A stretch of 64,000 nt of DNA from Blasia pusilla (lineage: Eukaryota > Marchantiophyta > Marchantiopsida > Blasiales), in assembly GCA_050084515.1 (NCBI GenBank), contig CM114273.1, forward strand, positions 34,348,001-34,412,000. Reading direction: 5' to 3'. Below are positions 59,783-64,000 of the stretch, one piece after another (the first letter of the stretch is position 1; each line of letters starts with the position of its first letter). The notes below the pieces were generated by a model. That model was not told the DNA's origin. It did no database searches and worked only from the letters and a program-made list of their open reading frames with translations. Made by a program: the position numbers and the translations under genes.

Positions 59783-60756
59783 GTGTTAGATCTCTTTGGA
59801 GGGATTAGCACCGGGTAAGCTGTTGTTTTGCAAACAGGAATGCGAGTGCAGTAGTACTTGTATGTGGAGAGTGATGATGTTGCAAGGCGCGTCTCACTAT
59901 GACATGTGGCGCAGTTACGCCTACATTTTCTCGACTTATTGTCTGCGTCCGTAGTACAGGGATACCAAAGTTCCCTATCGAGGGATATTTCATTGTTGGG
60001 GGCGCAGGACTTAGAGCGGGTAAGGACCATTGATTTGGTCATTGCCGGTTGGCCATGTCAGGGCCAATTGAGTGTTGGACCAGGCAGAGGGTTGGTAACA
60101 CTCGGTCTAGGTTATTTTGGGAGATGTTGAGGATCTTATGGTAGTTGCAGGAGCACCAGTCTTGTTCTCCAGCCTACCATCTGGAGAATGTGCCGATCTT
60201 AGGAGACTCCAGGTCACGGGTGGTGACGAGTGCTCATCAGGTGCGTGCCTGGATTGGCCCAACAGTGTTCTTGGATGCGGCAAGTGTAGGTTCTAGAGCC
60301 CATTGCCCACGTCTATGGTGGACCAACTTGGTGCCCCATGCGGTGTTACGGAGGGCGTATGCAAGAGTGGAGTGCCCCTCCCATTTGTTATTGGATTCCA
60401 TTTTGGATCCAGGTCGTGGATCATAGGCAGTGAGGCACAATGATCGACCACCGTTGACTGTGGTCAAGAGGGTAGGCAGTCCACGGGCAGCCTTGCCCAC
60501 GTTTGTGAGTTTTCCCGCTTCCTATGCATACAAGGAGGCCGGTCCTAGCTTGGTTTGGGATGACCAGGTTCAGCGGTTGGTGGAGCCCAACGCTGACAAG
60601 AGAGAGCGAGCGATGGGATTTCCCACAAGAGTGATGGCAGTACCATCAATGTCAAAGGCATCACGACGCCATGTCTTGGGTCAGGCGATGGACCTGAACT
60701 GCTTGACATGGATCTTCAACTTGGAAGTGGCTGAGCGGCATCGTATGAGATCGTGA
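59783..60756 (+). pseudogene. C5-cytosine DNA methyltransferase domain inside gypsy pol
   Basis: Motifs occur in canonical order. Motif I is Leu-Asp-Leu-Phe-Gly-Gly-Ile-Ser-Thr-Gly (59786-59815, S-adenosylmethionine binding). Motif IV is Asp-Leu-Val-Ile-Ala-Gly-Trp-Pro-Cys-Gln-Gly, with catalytic Cys codon 60056-60058. Motif V-like Gly-Arg-Gly-Leu follows, then motif VI Glu-Asn-Val (60184-60192). Motif VIII-like is Gly-Ser-Arg-Ala-His-x-Pro-Arg-Leu-Trp-Trp-Thr-Asn (60289-60327). A variable target-recognition stretch precedes Arg-Glu-Arg-Ala-Met-Gly-Phe-Pro (60601-60624) and a motif X-like 'Leu-Gly-Gln-Ala' (60676-60690). An intact version would methylate cytosine at carbon 5 in DNA. Here it is dead: stops at 59816, 59852, 59900, 60142 and 60424, and a lost base near 60083. 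It lies between protease and reverse transcriptase in pol orientation. Confidence 0.82.
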
Positions 60757-61107
60757 CTAATCATAGTAGTTGCGTTGGTGAGCCCCATGCCTACCGAGAC
60801 GGTGGAGGTAGTGGCTGGGGCGAGACCCGAGGAGATCTACACACCAAGGGAGATGGGGAGAGACACCCTTGGACTTCTTAGGATGTTTTGCAGGTATGCC
60901 AAGAGATGATAGCCACAACATCGAGCGTGGTTTCGGGCACTGCACGTGGAGGAGATCAAAGTCTGCAATTGGCTGTAGGAGAGCGGTCGAGTGTTGTTGT
61001 TTGATATGGGGTTGCACCATAGCAACCACCGATACCCGCGCTAGAGAGTCCTACCATAGTCACGATGGAGACTTGGGAGCCAAATATGGGCCCTAAGTTG
61101 ACAGGAG

Positions 61108-62484
61108 GAGAGCGGCGGCGGATACATAAGTTCCTCAGGAGTTATAGGAGTTGCTTTGCATTTAGCATGGAGGATTTGGGTACGCTGAAGGGACCGTGGA
61201 TCCGCATTGAGTTGTCGAATGACACGACGATCTATTAACGATCCTAGAGGTGCAATGATATGGAGAGGGCTCTGATCCAGAGTAGGAGCTAGGACTTTGT
61301 CGGAGCAGGACTAGTGGAGATGTCGCATGGGGAGTATGCATCTGCCATTGTCATGCCTACCAAGAAGGATGTGCATAGCAACTGGACGTATAGGCGGATG
61401 TGTGGGGATAATCGACCTATCAATCGGTAGACGAAGTCCGATAGGTATGCCATGCCCACCCCTGAGGAGATCTTTGATGCGATTGGTCGTGCAAAGGTCT
61501 TCAATTCCTCGGATACCATCGGCCTATCGATTGGAGGACAGCGAGAAGACAACATTTGGGGCATCGATCCTCACGGGAAGGAACCAGTGGCGGTTCTTAC
61601 CATTTGGGTTAAGAGTTTCAGAGGATTATGGATAGGATCTTGGCTCGTTTGGATTTTTCTAGGTGTTATATTGATGACATTGTAGTCTTTAGCGCCACGG
61701 TTGAGGAGCATGAGAAACATCTAGAGGAGGTGTTTCGACGATTGCAATTACATGGGCTGAAGCTACATCTAGGCAAGTGCAAGTTCTTCACGACCAAATT
61801 GAGTACTTGGGTCATACGATATACTCACGGAGCCTTGGTGTTCAGCAGACAAAGGTAGAGGCTATCTCACGCATTCCACGCCCTATAGATATGAGCCGTG
61901 TTTGCGCATTCATGGGATTGATGAACTTCTATCGGCGGTACGTCAAGGGATTCAGTTCAATTGCAAAGCTGCTAACCTTGCTGACCAAGGTGGATCACGA
62001 GTGGCACTGGGGGGATGAGCATGAGCAAGCATTTTAGTTGCTCAAGGACACGTTGACGTCCGCGCCCATCTTGAGGAGACGTTCTTTCCAGTTGCACATA
62101 GATTGGAGCATGTTGGGGCTTGGAGCGGTGCTCACCCAACATGATGATGAGGGTAGAGAGTTTGTGGTGGCTTACCCTAGCCGTTCAAACAACGTTGCAG
62201 AGGCGAAGTACAACTTGTATGAGGGTGAGTGCTTGGTTGCAGTGTGGGTTGTAGCGCATTTCAGATGTTACTTATTCGGCAACCCCTTTACCATCATCAC
62301 TCATCATGAACCACTGAAGTGGTTGATGGAGTTCGATGAGCTTACAAGAAAGCTTTCGAAATGGGCTCTGTTGTTGCAGGAGTACGATTTTCAGGTGGTA
62401 CATAGACCTGGGACGCTCAACCAAGATGCAGATGGGTTGAGTCGTAACCCATGCCGGAGTCAGCGAGATGCGACTGGAGCTTGA
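61108..62484 (+). pseudogene. Reverse transcriptase and RNase H of gypsy copy 1
   Basis: Pieces in changing frames cover the reverse transcriptase from about 61108: 'Met-Cys-Gly-Asp' (61400), 'Met-Pro-Thr-Pro' (61452), 'Leu-Pro-Phe-Gly-Leu' (about 61600) and the catalytic Tyr-Ile-Asp-Asp (61667-61678). RNase H (62038-62484) keeps His-Ile-Asp-Trp-Ser and Tyr-Glu-Gly-Glu-Cys. The usual Thr-Asp-His-x-Pro-Leu near 62297 reads Thr-His-His-Glu-Pro-Leu, so one catalytic Asp is lost. A TAG at 62035 separates the domains. Confidence 0.8.
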
Positions 62485-62511
62485 TGGCATGGAGAGAGTG
62501 ATGAGGAGTCA

Positions 62512-63497
62512 ATGCCAGGATGGCACGCGTCAGCCTATCTAGGCATGTTGGCTATGGAGAGCCAGAGTGTGGAGACTTCGATGGCGAGGTCTAGTGGAGA
62601 GTCCTTGGATCCCGAGGCCAATGAGGAGACGACAAGTGGCCCAGATATTCATGATGATGGAGTAGTCTTGGAGTACCTTCGTACTGGCAGCGTTGCGAGC
62701 ACCGTGGGTGCTAGAGAGCGGGATCGGATCCTACAACGGGCCACACAGTTCCGTTGGGAGGGGACACATGTTTTGAGGGTTTGGGAGGATGGTAGAGTAC
62801 GCGTAGTGCCACATCCTTTGCAAAGAGCACGACTAGTGCAGCATGCCAACAAGGAGTTGGGTAACTTTGGGATGAAGCGCACGTATAGCTTGCTCTAGAT
62901 TTAGTATTGCTAGCGAGGCATGCAGACTGACGTTCAGTTGTTTGTTGCCAGGTGCATGGTGTGTGATCGGGTCCAAGCATCGTTCAATGCTCCGACTCCA
63001 CAGTTGCATCCATTACCAATCATGGGCTTAGGGTATAGATGGAGTTTGGATTTTGTAGGACCTTTGCCTTTGACGGAGCATCACAGTTGTTATGTGTTGG
63101 TGATGGTCCAACACTTCTCGGAGTGGATCGAGTTGGTTGCATTGCTTGACAAAGCGAGTGAGGGAGTAGCTTATGCCTTCCTTGACAGAGTGTTGAGTCA
63201 TTATGGCAAGCCGGCTGAGGTGTTGACAGACCAGGGTACCAAGTTTCACGGTGAGTTCCAGGCCTTGTGTGATCAGGCGCTGATCGACCACCGCACGACT
63301 TCGCGAGATCATCCCGAGGTGGATGGATTAGCGGAGAGAGTTGTGCAGACAGTGAAGAGGGGTTTACGCAAGTATGGCTTGCTGAGAGGTCACCTAGGAG
63401 ATTGGGACCTCCAGTTGCCGTGGTTGGCGATGGGATACAGATTTAGCAGGCAGGCATCCTTAGCATCTTTTTCACCGTACTTGCTACTTTATGGCCA
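62512..63497 (+). pseudogene. Integrase N-terminus and catalytic core of gypsy copy 1
   Basis: A zinc-binding region (from about 62855 'Gly-Asn-Phe-Gly-Met-Lys-Arg-Thr-Tyr' to Cys-Met-Val-Cys near 62960) is interrupted by stops around 62896-62931. The catalytic core (63034-63360) has Trp-Ser-Leu-Asp-Phe-Val-Gly-Pro (first Asp), Leu-Thr-Asp-Gln-Gly-Thr-Lys-Phe (second Asp) and Gly-Leu-Ala-Glu-Arg (Glu). The frame is cut at 63497 within Tyr-Gly-His, where the inverted block ends; the rest is on the other strand at 55429-55024. Confidence 0.8.
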
Positions 63498-63972
63498 CCA
63501 TAGCTCTCAAAGGTGTGCACTCTCTCTCATGTCAAACCAAACCCACTCTCCTAATAAAAGGCTTGGGTTACACTCACAAGGCAAGGGACTATAACTCCGC
63601 CGCCTTATGCCAAGAGGTTCAACAAAGAGAGAATGAGCTCTCAAACTCTCTCTCTTGGAGGTATACCCCCTTCTCTCTCCCAAGCCCTCTCAACGGTAAC
63701 CTATGCTTGCAGGTCACCTCCTTGGCTTTTGACGTGCTATAGCAGGTCAAGGGCCACTTCCCAAATGGAAAGTCAACTATCCCAAACATGGAAACTTACC
63801 CGAAATAGTAAGTTTCTCTATATGGCTCCAAATGAGCCGAAACGAAGGGAAAACCTGCTCTCTCACGTTTCTCAGGGCCTCAATAGGTCATCCTCGACCT
63901 CCTGGGCCTGTCCTCCACTACTCGTGCAGACGCTCTGCTAGATCCCACCGATCTATCCTAACAGTCGTGACA
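63498..63972 (-). repeat. 5' LTR of gypsy copy 1 (right side, end cut off by inversion)
   Basis: Minus-strand LTR starting TGTCACGACTG at 63972 and matching 54520-54013 almost throughout. At 63498 it is cut by the inversion; the missing 3' end sits at 55430-55470 in opposite orientation. Bases 63973-64000 are flank or further LTR sequence beyond the window. Confidence 0.75.
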
Positions 63973-64000
63973 ACTTATAGCATAAACACACAACTAGATG

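Larger units (their letters stand above)
53960..63972. mobile_element. Ty3/gypsy retrotransposon with DNA methyltransferase and PHD finger; internally inverted
   Basis: Original orientation is minus: 5' LTR at the right (63972 leftward), 3' LTR at the left (to about 53960). 55430-63497 is now inverted, so gag-pol reads on the plus strand while the integrase C-terminus, PHD finger and 3' LTR read on the minus strand. Order along the element: leader, gag with two CCHC knuckles, protease, C5 methyltransferase, reverse transcriptase, RNase H, integrase, PHD, LTR. All parts carry stops or frame changes, so it cannot move by itself. Outer boundaries are approximate; no target-site duplication was found. 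Confidence 0.8.

Overview
The window looks like nuclear DNA of a green plant of the streptophyte line, most plausibly a non-seed land plant such as a liverwort or moss, or a close algal relative. The reasons are a spliced plant-type glycosyltransferase with GT-AG introns, secreted multi-module STIG1-type cysteine-rich genes, and a dense load of decayed plant transposons. No species call can be made from the sequence alone.

Layout: (1) 2.16-5.65 kb holds an intact three-exon gene for a membrane-anchored glycosyltransferase (+ strand). (2) 8.3-34.5 kb holds a family of three secreted STIG1-repeat proteins, all on the minus strand: gene A (8707-10713), gene B (23091-26334, two frameshifts inside a homogeneous 174-bp repeat) and gene C (31539-34376, with four 441-bp internal repeats), plus a small relic at 21.1-21.2 kb. 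A and B are paralogues that still share about 0.45 kb of flank on each side. They are separated by a broken hAT-type transposase (12.2-14.3 kb) and a broken R2-like non-LTR retrotransposon (17.25-20.7 kb). (3) 39.4-53.3 kb is a transposon graveyard: a second, inverted R2-like copy split by a solo LTR, a second hAT copy, and a gypsy fragment split by a 3.5-kb insert. (4) 54-64 kb is one decayed Ty3/gypsy retrotransposon with the domain order gag (two CCHC knuckles), protease, C5-cytosine DNA methyltransferase, reverse transcriptase, RNase H, integrase, PHD finger.

The most interesting item is that gypsy element. It carries a DNA methyltransferase domain with motifs I, IV (Pro-Cys-Gln), VI (Glu-Asn-Val), VIII, IX-like and X between protease and reverse transcriptase, and a perfectly spaced C4HC3 PHD finger behind the integrase. 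The sequence also shows that 55430-63497 is inverted within the element. Turning this 8068-bp block back makes the integrase continuous and in frame and the 5' LTR continuous, without gain or loss of a base. Many stop codons in the element are TAG where the context suggests CAG, as expected from decay of methylated CHG sites.

The second theme is rapid growth of the STIG1-type genes by internal tandem duplication (84-bp, 174-bp and 441-bp periods). They would encode large, disulphide-rich and probably N-glycosylated extracellular proteins.
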